NCBI GenBank assembly: GCA_023264975.1
Contig: JAHFUS010000025.1
Span: 1-51,007 of the forward strand
DNA from: Actinomycetes bacterium
GTDB taxonomy: Bacteria > Actinomycetota > Acidimicrobiia > Acidimicrobiales > GCA-2861595
Reading direction: 5' to 3'
Length of the DNA: 51,007 bases
Positions within the stretch are counted from its first letter, which is position 1, and every line of letters starts with the position of its first letter. Under the pieces are notes generated by a model. The model saw nothing but the letters and a program-made list of their open reading frames with translations. It searched no databases and was not told where the DNA came from. The position numbers were made by a program, and so were the translations under genes. This document shows, one piece after another, positions 39,611 through 47,977 of this stretch.

Positions 39611-40549
39611 ATGGCACGCCGCACGGTCACCCCTGACGCCTACAGGCGGGTCACCCTGCTGGCCACCGCCGCCCTCGGCTTCATCATGGTGACGGGTGGT
39701 GCGGTGCGCCTCACCGGCTCCGGCCTGGGATGCCCGGACTGGCCGAACTGCGACGAAGGGCGCCTGGTGGCGCCCTTCGAGTTCCAGCCCATGATCGAGT
39801 TCGTCAACCGTTGCGTGACCGGCCTGGTCTCGATCGCCATCATCCTCGCCGTGCTCGGATCGCTCCGCCGCTCCCCCCGTCGCCGGGACCTGGTGTGGCT
39901 GTCGCTGGGCCTGGTGGGCGGCGTGGTGGCCCAGATCATCCTGGGCAAGTTCACCGTGAAGTACGACCTCGACCCCAAGTTCGTGATGTCGCACTTCCTG
40001 CTGTCGATCGTGATGGTGGCCAACGCCGTGGTGCTCCACTGGCGGGCCTGCCAGCCTGACTCGGGACCCTCCCGGCCGCTGGTGGCAGGCGAGGTGCGGT
40101 GGCTGGGGCGGCTGGTCGTGGCCACCACCGCCCTGGTGGTGTTCCTCGGCACGGTGGTCACCGGCGCCGGCCCCCACGGGGGCGACGAGAAGGCGCGCCG
40201 CCTCGACCTCTCCCTCCACCGGGCGGCCCAGATCCACGGGCTGACGGTGATCCTGCTCCTGGTGCTGGTGCTCGCCACGCTGGCCGTGCTCCGGCGCAGC
40301 GGCGCCCCGGCGGCCGTGCAGCGCAAGGGCACCGTGTTGCTGGGTGTCCTGGTGGCCCAGGGCGCCGTCGGCTACGTGCAGTACTTCACGGGCGTGCCGG
40401 TGCTGCTCGTGGGCATCCACATCGCCGGCGCCGTCACCGTGTGGTCGGCCGCGCTGTGGTTCTTCCTCGGCCTGAAGGGGCGGGCGGTGGCGGCCGAGGT
40501 TGCCCCCGCGGGGGATGCCCCGCGCCGTGAGGAGCTCGTCGCCCCCTGA
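39611..40549 (+). CDS. ctaA: heme A synthase CtaA
   Basis: 312 residues from ATG 39611. The eight-helix COX15/CtaA fold is visible, with the cysteine pair GCPDWPNC in the first outer loop and heme-ligand His residues in [29 protein letters not shown] and [11 protein letters not shown]. It hydroxylates the C8 methyl of heme O to make heme A. It is divergent from ctaB, so both heme steps are controlled from one region. The regular ATG is supported by a −10-like hexamer rather than a ribosome binding site. Confidence 0.92.
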   Translation: MARRTVTPDAYRRVTLLATAALGFIMVTGGAVRLTGSGLGCPDWPNCDEGRLVAPFEFQPMIEFVNRCVTGLVSIAIILAVLGSLRRSPRRRDLVWLSLGLVGGVVAQIILGKFTVKYDLDPKFVMSHFLLSIVMVANAVVLHWRACQPDSGPSRPLVAGEVRWLGRLVVATTALVVFLGTVVTGAGPHGGDEKARRLDLSLHRAAQIHGLTVILLLVLVLATLAVLRRSGAPAAVQRKGTVLLGVLVAQGAVGYVQYFTGVPVLLVGIHIAGAVTVWSAALWFFLGLKGRAVAAEVAPAGDAPRREELVAP

Positions 40550-40580
40550 GGGTGAGCCGGCATGGGGGAGAATGAGGGTG

Positions 40581-40874
40581 ATGTCCACCCTCGCCCCCGC
40601 CGAGATCAAGGAGCCGACGACCGACGACGTCGTCGAGCCTGACCGGCCGTGGGTCGTGATCGTGTGGAACGACCCCATCAACTTGATGTCGTACGTCACC
40701 TTCGTGTTCCAGAAGCTGTTCGGCTACTCGAAGGCGAAGGCCACCCGCCTCATGATGGACGTGCACGAGAAGGGGCGGGCGGTGGTGTCGAGCGGGCCGC
40801 GGGAGCGGGCCGAGATGGACGTGTTCCGCCTGCACGAGCACGGGCTGTGGGCGACGATGGAGCACGACGTTTGA
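40581..40874 (+). CDS. clpS: ClpS adaptor
   Basis: 97 residues from ATG 40581, 10 bases beyond GGGGGAG; ATG 40572 is also possible. The conserved core is [20 protein letters not shown], then [20 protein letters not shown] with the N-degron pocket residues, then [18 protein letters not shown]. ClpS delivers N-end-rule substrates to ClpAP or ClpCP. Its stop shares a base with the start of the DUF2017 gene (TGATG), a pairing seen widely in actinobacteria. No clp protease gene is in the window. Confidence 0.95.
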   Translation: MSTLAPAEIKEPTTDDVVEPDRPWVVIVWNDPINLMSYVTFVFQKLFGYSKAKATRLMMDVHEKGRAVVSSGPRERAEMDVFRLHEHGLWATMEHDV

Positions 40875-41392
40875 TGGGCTGGGTCTTCACCCGCCGGCCT
40901 GACGGCGGCATCAAGCTCGACCTCGGCCCCAACGAGCGGGACATCCTGCGGTCGCTGCCCGCCCAGCTGGCCGAGGTGCTCCGGGACTCCCCCGGTGAGC
41001 CGGCGCTCACCCGCCTCTCGCCGCCCGCATACGTGGAGGAGCCCGGGCACGAGGCCGAGTACCGCAGGTACATGGGCGACGACCTGCGCGACCGCCAGCT
41101 TGCCGCCCTCTCCCTCATGGGCGAGTCGGCCGGCGCCGCCGATCTCACCGCCGAGCAGGCGGAGGGCTGGCTGTCGGCCCTCAACAGCCTGCGCCTGGTA
41201 CTCGGCACCCAGCTCGATGTCGGCGAGGACATCGACGACGAGTTCGACGCCCTCGACGACGATGACGACCCCGACGACGCCGACGACCCCCGGGGCCGCG
41301 CCCTCACGCTCTACCGCTTCCTCTCGGCGCTCCTAGAAGAGCTCGTCGAGGCGATGTCCGAGAGCCTCCCGGAGGTGGAGGAGGAGCCGTAG
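40874..41392 (+). CDS. DUF2017 family protein
   Basis: 172 residues from ATG 40874. Conserved features are the N-terminal GPNERDILRSLPAQLAEVL and YRRYMGDDLRDRQLAALS, and a very acidic run (DDDDDPDDADDPRGRALTLY) before the final helices. It is nearly always next to clpS in actinobacteria, which suggests a shared role in regulated proteolysis; the biochemical function is unknown. Translation is coupled to clpS. Confidence 0.88.
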   Translation: MGWVFTRRPDGGIKLDLGPNERDILRSLPAQLAEVLRDSPGEPALTRLSPPAYVEEPGHEAEYRRYMGDDLRDRQLAALSLMGESAGAADLTAEQAEGWLSALNSLRLVLGTQLDVGEDIDDEFDALDDDDDPDDADDPRGRALTLYRFLSALLEELVEAMSESLPEVEEEP

Positions 41393-41419
41393 CGTGACGG
41401 CCGGGTCCGAGGTGTCCGA

Positions 41420-41497
41420 GCGAATCGGCCCGGCTGTGCGGAGCGGCGAGCGAGTCGGAGCGAAGCGGAGGAGAGACCAGACGCCGGACCGATTCGC
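41420..41497. other. long interrupted inverted repeat between convergent genes
   Basis: GCGAATCGGCCCGG (41420–41433) pairs with CCGGACCGATTCGC (41484–41497) at 13 of 14 positions across a 50-base internal region rich in GAGCG/GCGAG. It lies between the convergent DUF2017 and degV genes and may be a branched terminator for both. Confidence 0.55.
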
Positions 41498-41507
41498 ACC
41501 GTCAGGC

Positions 41508-42365
41508 TCAGCGAGGAACCTCTGGTCCCGAAGCTGAATACCACATGGCCCCCGCCGTGCCCGGGCCGGTGTGGACGCCGACGCTGGGGCCCACGCGGTA
41601 GCGCACCATGTCGAGGATCTGGGGGGCGCCGGCCAGGCGGCGCTCGAGTGCCTCGCGCACCGGGGCGCCGGCGGCGTCGGCCACGCTGATGCCGACCCGG
41701 AGGCGGTCCCCGCCGCCGAGGACGGCGGCGGCCATCGCGTCGGCCGCTTCGTCCACCGACCGGGCCTGCGCCACCGGCTGGTAGGAGCCGTCGAGCAGGC
41801 GCAGCACGGGCACGGCGTCGGCCTCCAGGGCCTCTTGGGCGGCGGCGCCCATGCGGCCGCCCCGGCGCACCAGGTCCACCGCCTGCACCACGAACACGTT
41901 GCCCGTGCGGGCGGCCACCGCCTCGGCCACCGCGGCCGCCTCCTCGAGGCCCGCGCCGACGGCGATCGCCTCGGCCGCCTCCCACACGCAGCAGGCGACG
42001 CCGAACGAAGCGGTGCCGGTGTCCACCAGGCGCACAGGCACCGGGGCGTCGCGGGCGGCCAGGCGGGCGGCGTTGAGGGTGGCCGAGATGGCCGAGCCGA
42101 TGTGGACCGACAGGATCTCGGTGGCGCCCCGGGCAGCCAGGGCTTCGTAGGCGGCCGCGAACCGCCCGGGCGAGGGCGCCGCCGTCGCCACCTTCGGGGC
42201 GGCGCCGTGGTCGAAGCAGCCGTAGAAGGCGTCGGCGTCGAGGTCGACCCACTCGAGGTGGTCGGTGCCGTCAACGGTGACGGTGAGAGGCACGACCTCC
42301 ACGCCGTAGCGCTCCCGCAGCTCCGGGGGGAGCTGGGCGTTGGAGTCGGTGCACAGGCCGATCAC
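41508..42365 (-). CDS. DegV family fatty-acid-binding protein
   Basis: 285 residues from GTG 42365. The two-domain DegV fold is clear: CTDSNAQLPPELRERYGVEV, KVATAAPSPGRFAAAYEALA with the first lipid-binding Ser/Thr, ILSVHIGSAISATLNAARLA, and the second domain DLVRRGGRMG. Members bind one fatty acid and in Gram-positives (FakB) present it to the kinase FakA. Its start overlaps the end of plsY by 4 bases. FakA is not in the window, but plsY uses acyl-phosphate made in that pathway, so the two genes fit together in phospholipid synthesis. Confidence 0.9.
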   Translation of the reverse strand: MIGLCTDSNAQLPPELRERYGVEVVPLTVTVDGTDHLEWVDLDADAFYGCFDHGAAPKVATAAPSPGRFAAAYEALAARGATEILSVHIGSAISATLNAARLAARDAPVPVRLVDTGTASFGVACCVWEAAEAIAVGAGLEEAAAVAEAVAARTGNVFVVQAVDLVRRGGRMGAAAQEALEADAVPVLRLLDGSYQPVAQARSVDEAADAMAAAVLGGGDRLRVGISVADAAGAPVREALERRLAGAPQILDMVRYRVGPSVGVHTGPGTAGAMWYSASGPEVPR

Positions 42366-43078
42366 CGGGCTGCCTGCGGCCCCCGTCCATGCGGCGCAGG
42401 CGTTCGGTTCCCGGACGCTCCTGCCGCATGGACCTTGGTCCTGCGCACGGCAGCCGCGAAGCGCGACAGGATCACCGCGCTCGACGCCGCCGCCGCCACC
42501 GGCAGCCCGGCGGTGGCCCGGGGCGCCCAGCCGTTGGGCCACCCCCGGCGCCACCAAAGGGAGGCGGCGCCGACCCAGGCGGTCGACGCCACGCCGGTGG
42601 CGACGAGGGTGCGGGCCCCGACCGTGCGTCCCCACTTGGGAGTGGCCGTCAGCCAGGCCAGCCCGAGGTCGAAGGGCACGTAGACCGGGAACGTCGCCAC
42701 GCACTGGCCCACGCTGGCGGCCACGCCCTTGCCGCCCCGGAACCCGTTCCACACCGGGAAGCAGTGCCCCACGACGGCTGACGTGCCCGCCAGGTGGGCG
42801 CCGGCGCTGCCCCCGAGGCGCCGGCCCACGGCGCAGGCGGCCGCCCCCTTGGCGATGTCGGCCCCCATCACGCCGTAGCCCCACGCCTTGCCCAGCACCA
42901 CCAGGGCGTTGGCCCCGCCCGGGTTGCCGGTGCCCTCGGCACGCAGTTCGCTCCCGGTGGCGGCGAGGCGGGCGGCCACGTCGGCCGACGGCAGCGTCCC
43001 CAGCAGGTACCCCGCCAGGGCGGCCCCGGCCAGCCCGGCCGGGCCCGTGCGGGTAGCGGTTACGGCGGCCGGCGACAT
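42362..43078 (-). CDS. plsY: acyl-phosphate:glycerol-3-phosphate acyltransferase PlsY
   Basis: 238 residues from ATG 43078. PlsY motifs are visible: YLLGTLPSADVAAR, GTGNPGGANALVVLGK, and GHCFPVWNGFRGGKGVA. About five helices are present. It transfers acyl groups from acyl-phosphate to glycerol-3-phosphate, the first committed step of phospholipid synthesis. The last ~30 residues (HAAGASGNRTPAPHGRGP) are unstructured and overlap the degV start. A TAGGGT hexamer lies 8 bases before the ATG; the longer frame upstream is not conserved. Confidence 0.88.
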   Translation of the reverse strand: MSPAAVTATRTGPAGLAGAALAGYLLGTLPSADVAARLAATGSELRAEGTGNPGGANALVVLGKAWGYGVMGADIAKGAAACAVGRRLGGSAGAHLAGTSAVVGHCFPVWNGFRGGKGVAASVGQCVATFPVYVPFDLGLAWLTATPKWGRTVGARTLVATGVASTAWVGAASLWWRRGWPNGWAPRATAGLPVAAAASSAVILSRFAAAVRRTKVHAAGASGNRTPAPHGRGPQAAR

Positions 43079-43086
43079 GGGCGCCG

Positions 43087-43092
43087 ACCCTA
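43087..43092 (-). promoter_or_regulatory. candidate −10 (TAGGGT) of plsY-degV
   Basis: TAGGGT on the minus strand ends 8 bases before ATG 43078. Confidence 0.45.
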
Positions 43093-43274
43093 CCGAACAC
43101 CACCCGTTCCGGTCCCCCCGCCCGTCCGGCAAACGGATTCTGCGCCCTGGGTGCCGGTGCCGCTGCCAGAGCCGAGATCGGACCGCCGCCGACCGCACGA
43201 CACGTCCTGGCCGACCGTTCAGCCCTGGACCACGTCGCTCCGCGGCCGCCGTCCCGTAGGCAGCGGGCCGGGGC

Positions 43275-43280
43275 TACGGT
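43275..43280 (+). promoter_or_regulatory. candidate −10 (TACGGT) of the S51-like gene
   Basis: TACGGT ends 8 bases before GTG 43289. Confidence 0.45.
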
Positions 43281-43288
43281 CGCCAGCC

Positions 43289-44566
43289 GTGGAGACCTCG
43301 CCCCGGATGCCCCGCCTGCTGGCCGTCATGGGGTCGGGCGAGACCAGCCCAACCATGGTGAAGACGCACCGTGCGCTGCTGGGCCGCCTCGGCCCCCCGC
43401 CGGTGCCGGCCGTGGTGCTCGACACGCCGTACGGCTTCCAGGCCAACGCCGCCGACCTGGCCAGCCGGGCCGTCGAGTACTTCCGGGAGAGCGTAGGCCG
43501 GCCCATCGAGGTCGCCCACCTACTGGCGGCCGACGGGGACGCGCTCGAGTACGAGACGATGCTGGCCAAGTTGCGGGCCGCCCGGTACGTGTTCTCGGGC
43601 CCCGGCAGCCCCACCTACGCCCTACGCCAATGGCAGTCGACCCTGGTCCCCAAGATGCTGGCCGAGAAGCTGCACACGGGCGGGTGCATCACCTTCGCCA
43701 GCGCCGCCGCCCTCACCCTCGGCGCCGCCACCGTCCCCGTCTACGAGATCTACAAGGCGGGCGAAGAGCCCCGCTGGCTCGACGGCCTCGACCTGCTGGG
43801 CGAGGTGGGCATCCAGGCGGCGGTGATCCCCCACTACAACAACGCCGAGGGCGGCACCCATGACACCCGCTTCTGCTACTTGGGCGAGACCCGCCTGGCC
43901 CGCATGGAGAAGGACCTCCCCGACGGCACCTTCGTGCTCGGGGTGGACGAGCACACCGGGCTGATCCTCGACCTCGACGCCGGCACTGCGACGGTGGTGG
44001 GCCTCGGCGTGGTGACGGTGCGCCGAGGTGGTACATCGACCGAGGTGCCGACGGGGACGACCATGCCGGTGGCGGAGCTCCTCGCGGTGGGGACCGGGGC
44101 GGGGCCGGCGTTCCGGGCGCCTCCGGCGCCAGACGAGGCCGCCGGCGCCGGCCGGCCGGCCCCAGCCACCGGCCGGTCGCCGCTGCTGGAGAACGTCGCC
44201 CGGCTGGAGGCGTCGTTCGACGCGGCCGTCGAGGCGCGCGACGTCGCCGAGGCCGTACGGTCCGTGCTGGGCCTGGAGGACGAGCTGGTGTCGTGGAGTC
44301 GCGACACCCTGCAGTCCGACCAGCTCGACCGGGGTAGGGCCGCCCTGCGAGGCATGGTGGTGCGCCTCGGCGAGCTCGCCCACCTGGGCGCCCAGGACCC
44401 GATGGAGGCGGTGCGGCCCTTCGTCGACGCCCTGCTCGTGCAGCGAGAGTCGGCACGGGCAACCAATCGCTGGGCCGACGCCGACGCCGTGCGCGACGTA
44501 CTGGTCACCCTGGGCGTGCAGGTGCAGGATTCCCCGGAGGGGCCCACATGGCGGCTGGTATCGTGA
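43289..44566 (+). CDS. S51 peptidase/amidotransferase-like domain fused to CysS-type C-terminal domain
   Basis: 425 residues from GTG 43289 (ATG 43307 is an alternative). Residues 1–270 are class-I-amidotransferase-like, as in cyanophycinase and peptidase E: AVMGSGETSPTM, VFSGPGSPTYALRQW, an elbow-like TGGCITFASAAALTLGA, and PHYNNAEGGTHDTR. Where peptidase E has a nucleophilic Ser the equivalent is uncertain (TFASAAA). Residues 300–425 resemble the C-terminal DALR/anticodon part of cysteinyl-tRNA synthetase: VARLEASFDAAVEARDVAEA, ALLVQRESARATNRWADADA, VLVTLGVQVQDSPEGPTWRL. The gene ends 17 bases before tRNA-Glu. The function of the fusion is unknown. Confidence 0.75.
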   Translation: METSPRMPRLLAVMGSGETSPTMVKTHRALLGRLGPPPVPAVVLDTPYGFQANAADLASRAVEYFRESVGRPIEVAHLLAADGDALEYETMLAKLRAARYVFSGPGSPTYALRQWQSTLVPKMLAEKLHTGGCITFASAAALTLGAATVPVYEIYKAGEEPRWLDGLDLLGEVGIQAAVIPHYNNAEGGTHDTRFCYLGETRLARMEKDLPDGTFVLGVDEHTGLILDLDAGTATVVGLGVVTVRRGGTSTEVPTGTTMPVAELLAVGTGAGPAFRAPPAPDEAAGAGRPAPATGRSPLLENVARLEASFDAAVEARDVAEAVRSVLGLEDELVSWSRDTLQSDQLDRGRAALRGMVVRLGELAHLGAQDPMEAVRPFVDALLVQRESARATNRWADADAVRDVLVTLGVQVQDSPEGPTWRLVS

Positions 44567-44583
44567 GCCACCCTCGGGGACCG

Positions 44584-44656
44584 GCCCCCATCGTCTAGAG
44601 GCCTAGGACACCACCCTTTCAAGGTGGCGACACGGGTTCGAATCCCGTTGGGGGTG
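44584..44656 (+). tRNA. tRNA-Glu (anticodon TTC)
   Basis: The cloverleaf can be drawn by hand: acceptor GCCCCCA with TGGGGGT, D-arm GTC...GAC, anticodon stem CCACC/GGTGG with loop CTTTCAA (anticodon TTC), T-stem ACGGG/CCCGT with loop TTCGAAT, discriminator G. CCA is not encoded. The first acceptor pair is G–U. Its 3' half is the probable attachment site (attL) of the integrative element that follows, since an integrase gene starts 117 bases downstream. Confidence 0.95.
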
Positions 44657-44773
44657 CTGGGAAAAGGGCAGGTCAGGGCGTTTTTTTCCCGGCTCCTTGC
44701 CTCTCCGGCCATCGATTTGCCACTCTATTGCCACTCCATCGGGCTTGCGAAGGAGTGGCAAGGGAGGGGCACG

Positions 44774-45948
44774 GTGCCCGGTTCGATGCGGCTGCGGGGC
44801 GATTCCTGGGAGCTGAAGGTGTACCTGGGGCGCGACGCGCTGAGCGGCCGCAAGCGCTGGGCCTACCGCACCTTCCGGGGCGGCAAGCGTGAGGCCCAGC
44901 GGGCGCTCGCCGCCATGGTGGCCGAGGCCGACCGGGGCGGGCTGGCCCGCACCACCGCCACCGTCGGCGATCTGCTGGAGGAGTGGTACGCGCACGCCGC
45001 ACCGTCCTTCTCGCCGAAGAACGTGGTCGAGACCCGGGGCGTGCTCGACCGCAACCTGCTGCCCTTCCTCGGCACGGTCCCGTTGACCAAGCTGGGCGCT
45101 GCCGACCTCGACCGCTTCTACCGGCGCCTGGCCGACAAGGGCGGGCGCAGCGGCCGGCCACTGTCGGCCTCCACCGTCCGCCGCACCCACGGCATCCTCC
45201 ACCGGGCTCTGGTTCAGGGCGTTCGCTGGGGCTGGCTGGTCCAGAACCCGGCCGCCTCGGCCACGCCGCCCCGGGTTCCCACGCCCGACATCCGCCCGCC
45301 GTCACCGGCCGAGCTGGCCCGGCTGTTCGGCCTGGCCAAGGAGACCGACGCCGACCTCGCCGACTTCATCCTCCTGGCCGCCGCCACCGGGGCGAGGCGC
45401 AGCGAGCTGGTCGCCCTGCGCTGGTCCGACGTCGACCTCGACGCCGGGCGGCTCACCGTCAGCCGGGGGATCGTGTCCGGGCCGAACGGCCTCGTGGAGA
45501 AGGACGCCAAGACCCACGCCACCCGCCAGGTCTCGCTCGACGCCACGAGCGTCGAAGCCCTGCGGGCCCACTTGGAGCGGGCGTCGGAGCGGGCGACCAT
45601 GTGCGGCATCAGGCTGCCGGCGGTCGCCTTCGTGTTCAGCGCCGAGATCGACGGGTCCGTGTCCTGGCACCCCGACTCGGCGTCGCGGTCGTTCGCCCGG
45701 CTCTGCCGGCGGGCCGGCATCAAGGGCGTACGCCTGCACGACCTCAGGCACTACGTGGCCACGCGGCTCCTGTCGTCAGGGGTGGACGTCCGCACCGTCG
45801 CCGGCCGCCTCGGTCATCGCAACGCGGCGACGACCTCAACGTGTACTCGCACTTCATCGTCGAGGCCGACCGAGAGGCGGCCGACGTGCTGGGGAAGTTG
45901 TTCGACGACGCCGTGGAGAAGGATGCAGTCGAGAAGACGAGGGCCTGA
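44774..45948 (+). pseudogene. phage-type tyrosine integrase, frameshifted before the catalytic Tyr
   Basis: Starts at GTG 44774 after AGGGAGGGG. An N-terminal AP2-like arm-binding part (SWELKVYLGRDALSGRKRWA) is followed by the SAM-like core-binding domain (TVGDLLEEWYAHAAP) and the catalytic domain with Arg in TGARRSELVALRW, HDLRH, and GHRNAATT. At about 45834–45836 one base is missing. The expected LNVYSHFIVEADREAADVLG, with the nucleophilic Tyr, continues in another frame to TGA at 45948, while the original frame runs on to 45973 as Ser/Thr/Arg noise. The Tyr is therefore out of frame and the element probably cannot excise by itself. It lies directly after tRNA-Glu. Confidence 0.88.
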
Positions 45949-45950
45949 GA

Positions 45951-46328
45951 GTGGAACCGATCGTCCTACGTGACGAGGACCCGCCCGAGGACGTCGTCGT
46001 CGTCGTGAGGGGTGGCGCCATGGAATCGGCGTTCCTGCGCCGGACTGCGCTCGATGCCCACGACGAAGTCGGTCTGTACACGGTCTCGGTCTTCCTGGCG
46101 CTCGACGACTCGGTGGAACGACTTTGCGCCCGGGAGCCGTACCTGCTGCGCTACGCAAAGGTGCGGCTCTCGACGGTCGGCGCCCTCCGCGCCGCAGGCT
46201 TCGCCGTGATCCCCACGCTGGCTCGGCCGCACTACGACGTCGTCTTGCCCGACGTCGCCGCGCCGACTCTTGGCCGGCTGGAGGGCTGCTTCGAGCCTCC
46301 GGTGCCCAACCCGGCCCGTCAGTCGTGA
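45951..46328 (+). CDS. unknown protein, first gene of an integrase-linked pair
   Basis: 125 residues from GTG 45951, two bases after the end of the repaired integrase frame, so probably co-transcribed with it. It starts with EPIVLRDEDPPEDVVVVVRG, then MESAFLRRTALDAHDEVGLY, TVSVFLALDDSVERLC, and KVRLSTVGALRAAGFAVIPT. It is a mixed α/β protein with no membrane segment. I do not recognise a family. A small partner gene follows 18 bases on. Its position beside an integrase suggests a cargo or accessory module, perhaps toxin-like, but nothing in the residues proves it. Confidence 0.6.
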   Translation: MEPIVLRDEDPPEDVVVVVRGGAMESAFLRRTALDAHDEVGLYTVSVFLALDDSVERLCAREPYLLRYAKVRLSTVGALRAAGFAVIPTLARPHYDVVLPDVAAPTLGRLEGCFEPPVPNPARQS

Positions 46329-46346
46329 TGGCTTGGGGGTCGTAGC

Positions 46347-46610
46347 ATGGACCTCGTGAAGTGGAACTTGTGGGTTGATTACCACCGCACTGACGGGGAC
46401 GGGTTCACGCATACGAACGTCCGCAACGCCGAGCCCGGCGTGGAGTTGAAGCAGGGCGCCCACGTGGTCGTGGGAAACGAGGAAGCGGACCCGGCGGTGG
46501 CGGAGATCATGGCCGTCAAGCCGACCGGCGTCGTGCTCGTCAGGGTGTTGCCGGGGCCAGCGGAGGATCACCTCCACCTCGTGCGCCGCACCGACGCCAA
46601 AACGCACTGA
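46347..46610 (+). CDS. unknown small protein, second gene of the pair
   Basis: 87 residues from ATG 46347. It reads KWNLWVDYHRTDGDGFTHTN, then GVELKQGAHVVVGNEEADPA, VAEIMAVKPTGVVLVRVLPG and EDHLHLVRRT, a mostly β pattern typical of a small barrel. I do not recognise a family. Its spacing to the upstream gene (18 bases) suggests one operon and a shared role. Confidence 0.6.
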   Translation: MDLVKWNLWVDYHRTDGDGFTHTNVRNAEPGVELKQGAHVVVGNEEADPAVAEIMAVKPTGVVLVRVLPGPAEDHLHLVRRTDAKTH

Positions 46611-47077
46611 GGACAGCCACCGCACCAACACTCCGGCGCCAGCAGTGACCTCGCTGGCGGCGTAACCGGCCTCGCGACGACCAGCTCCGCAGGGTGCTGG
46701 CCGGGGCGGCTAGCTACCGAGGGGAGATGGCTAGCGACGTGTAGGGAGAGATAGCAGAAATCGCTATCTTCTCGGCCGGCCGACGAGGTGCCGCGTTCCC
46801 GGGGCCTCCAGGCCGGGGCCGACGTGCGCGACGCCCTCGGATGACGGGCAACAGTCACCGGGCGGCGCGGGCCCCGAAGAAATTCTCGAAAAAGTCCCGC
46901 GAGGAATCCGCCCCGAGACGGCATAGCTCGGTCATAGGGGCGCACTGCCACCCACGGCATCGTGCTCCCGCTGACAGCAACGGTCGTCGAGGAGCCGACC
47001 GCCCCGAGCGCCCCGGCGCTCACCCGTTCCTCCGTCCCGGACGACGCCCGAGCGCGCCCGACTTCAGGAGGAACGAC
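46611..47077. other. gene-less stretch with inverted repeats
   Basis: It holds GGCTAGC twice (about 46690 and 46729) and the hairpin AGATAGC–AGAAATC–GCTATCT at 46749–46769, in sequence that is locally poorer in GC. It may carry the terminator of the preceding pair and the promoter or operators of the downstream excisionase gene. The plus-strand frame starting at 46841 has no recognisable protein before 47264. Confidence 0.45.
46749..46769. promoter_or_regulatory. 7-bp inverted repeat in AT-richer sequence
   Basis: AGATAGC, loop AGAAATC, GCTATCT. One bulged T would extend the stem by three pairs (GAG/CTC). It is a candidate terminator or operator upstream of the excisionase gene. Confidence 0.4.
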
Positions 47078-47267
47078 ATGGACAACGACCGGCTGACCCT
47101 GACCGTCGAGGAGGCGGCCCGGCTGCTGGGCATCTCCCCGGGCGCTCGGCTACGAGCTGGTGGCCCGGGGCGAGGTGCCGAGCATCCGGCTCGGCCGGCG
47201 CATCGTGGTGCCCCGCCGGGCCCTCGACACCCTGCTCGACGCCGGGACGACGGAGGAATCGGTGTGA
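47078..47267 (+). pseudogene. excisionase-type helix-turn-helix protein, frameshifted
   Basis: ATG 47078 follows AGGAGGA. It starts DRLTLTVEEAARLLGISPG, the first half of a MerR-like excisionase helix-turn-helix. After about 47140 the frame is wrong: the expected YELVARGEVPSIRLGRRIVV and PRRALDTLLDAGTTEESV continue in another frame to TGA 47267. The break fits a loss of two bases in GGGCGCTCGG or one extra base. The intact gene would control excision direction or plasmid-type replication. Its repaired stop overlaps the start of the next gene. Confidence 0.75.
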
Positions 47268-47977
47268 CCGACTTCTGCGTCGACCCGACGTCGTCACCGG
47301 TGCGTCGGCGGCTGGGGCCGGCGCCGTGGTTCGTCCTCGAGGAACTGGTGCTGGTCGGAGACGGCGAAGGGGCGGAGACCAACGTCCGCTCGCTGGCGGC
47401 GGGCCTGTCGCTGAACAAGGACACGGTGGCCCGGGCGCTCGGTCGGCTCCGGGCGGCGGGCCTGGTGGTGGCCGAGCCCCAGGCTTCGCTCCGCGGGCGA
47501 TTCGACACCGGCCGCTACCGCGTCGCCCCGGTCCCGGGCCTCCAGGTGCTCGACGAAGGGACCGACCGCCCATGGCCACGGCCGTCACGTCGTCCTACGC
47601 CACCCCCATCGCCGCGGGACGGCGCCCAACCCAGCCTCCTCGGCGACGTCCTTCAGACCATCGGCGGGCACCCGAGTCGGTGGACGAATCGACCCCATGG
47701 AGCGTTGACGCACTTGCACCAGGGGTGCGGGGCCGTCCTGCGCCCGTCCCGCGTGCTGCACGCGACGGTGGAGGACGGGCGCCGTGCTGAGCGTGGCGAA
47801 GCTCAAGGCCAAGCGGCGCGCCTACTACTGCGATGCCCTCGCCGCCGGCCTGGACGACTACTGCCGGGGCGTCGGCGAGGCGCCCGGCCACTGGGTCGGC
47901 CGAGGCGCCGAGATCCTGGGCCTGGCCGACAAGGTGGTCGACAGCGAAGGTTTCGAAGCGATCCTCGCCGGCCGTGA
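47264..47977 (+). CDS. winged-helix DNA-binding protein of the mobile element
   Basis: Starts at GTG 47264, overlapping the excisionase stop. Residues 20–95 hold a helix-turn-helix: FVLEELVLVGDGEGAETNVR, then SLAAGLSLNKDTVARALGRL, RAAGLVVAEPQ and a β-wing (RGRFDTGRYRVAP). After a Pro/Ser-rich link and DGAQPSLLGD (about 47640) the sequence no longer looks like protein, and the frame runs on to 47977 over the start of the relaxase gene. The true C-terminus has probably been lost to a frameshift. Such proteins sit between excisionase and relaxase in actinobacterial elements and likely regulate them. Confidence 0.6.
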   Translation: MTDFCVDPTSSPVRRRLGPAPWFVLEELVLVGDGEGAETNVRSLAAGLSLNKDTVARALGRLRAAGLVVAEPQASLRGRFDTGRYRVAPVPGLQVLDEGTDRPWPRPSRRPTPPPSPRDGAQPSLLGDVLQTIGGHPSRWTNRPHGALTHLHQGCGAVLRPSRVLHATVEDGRRAERGEAQGQAARLLLRCPRRRPGRLLPGRRRGARPLGRPRRRDPGPGRQGGRQRRFRSDPRRP

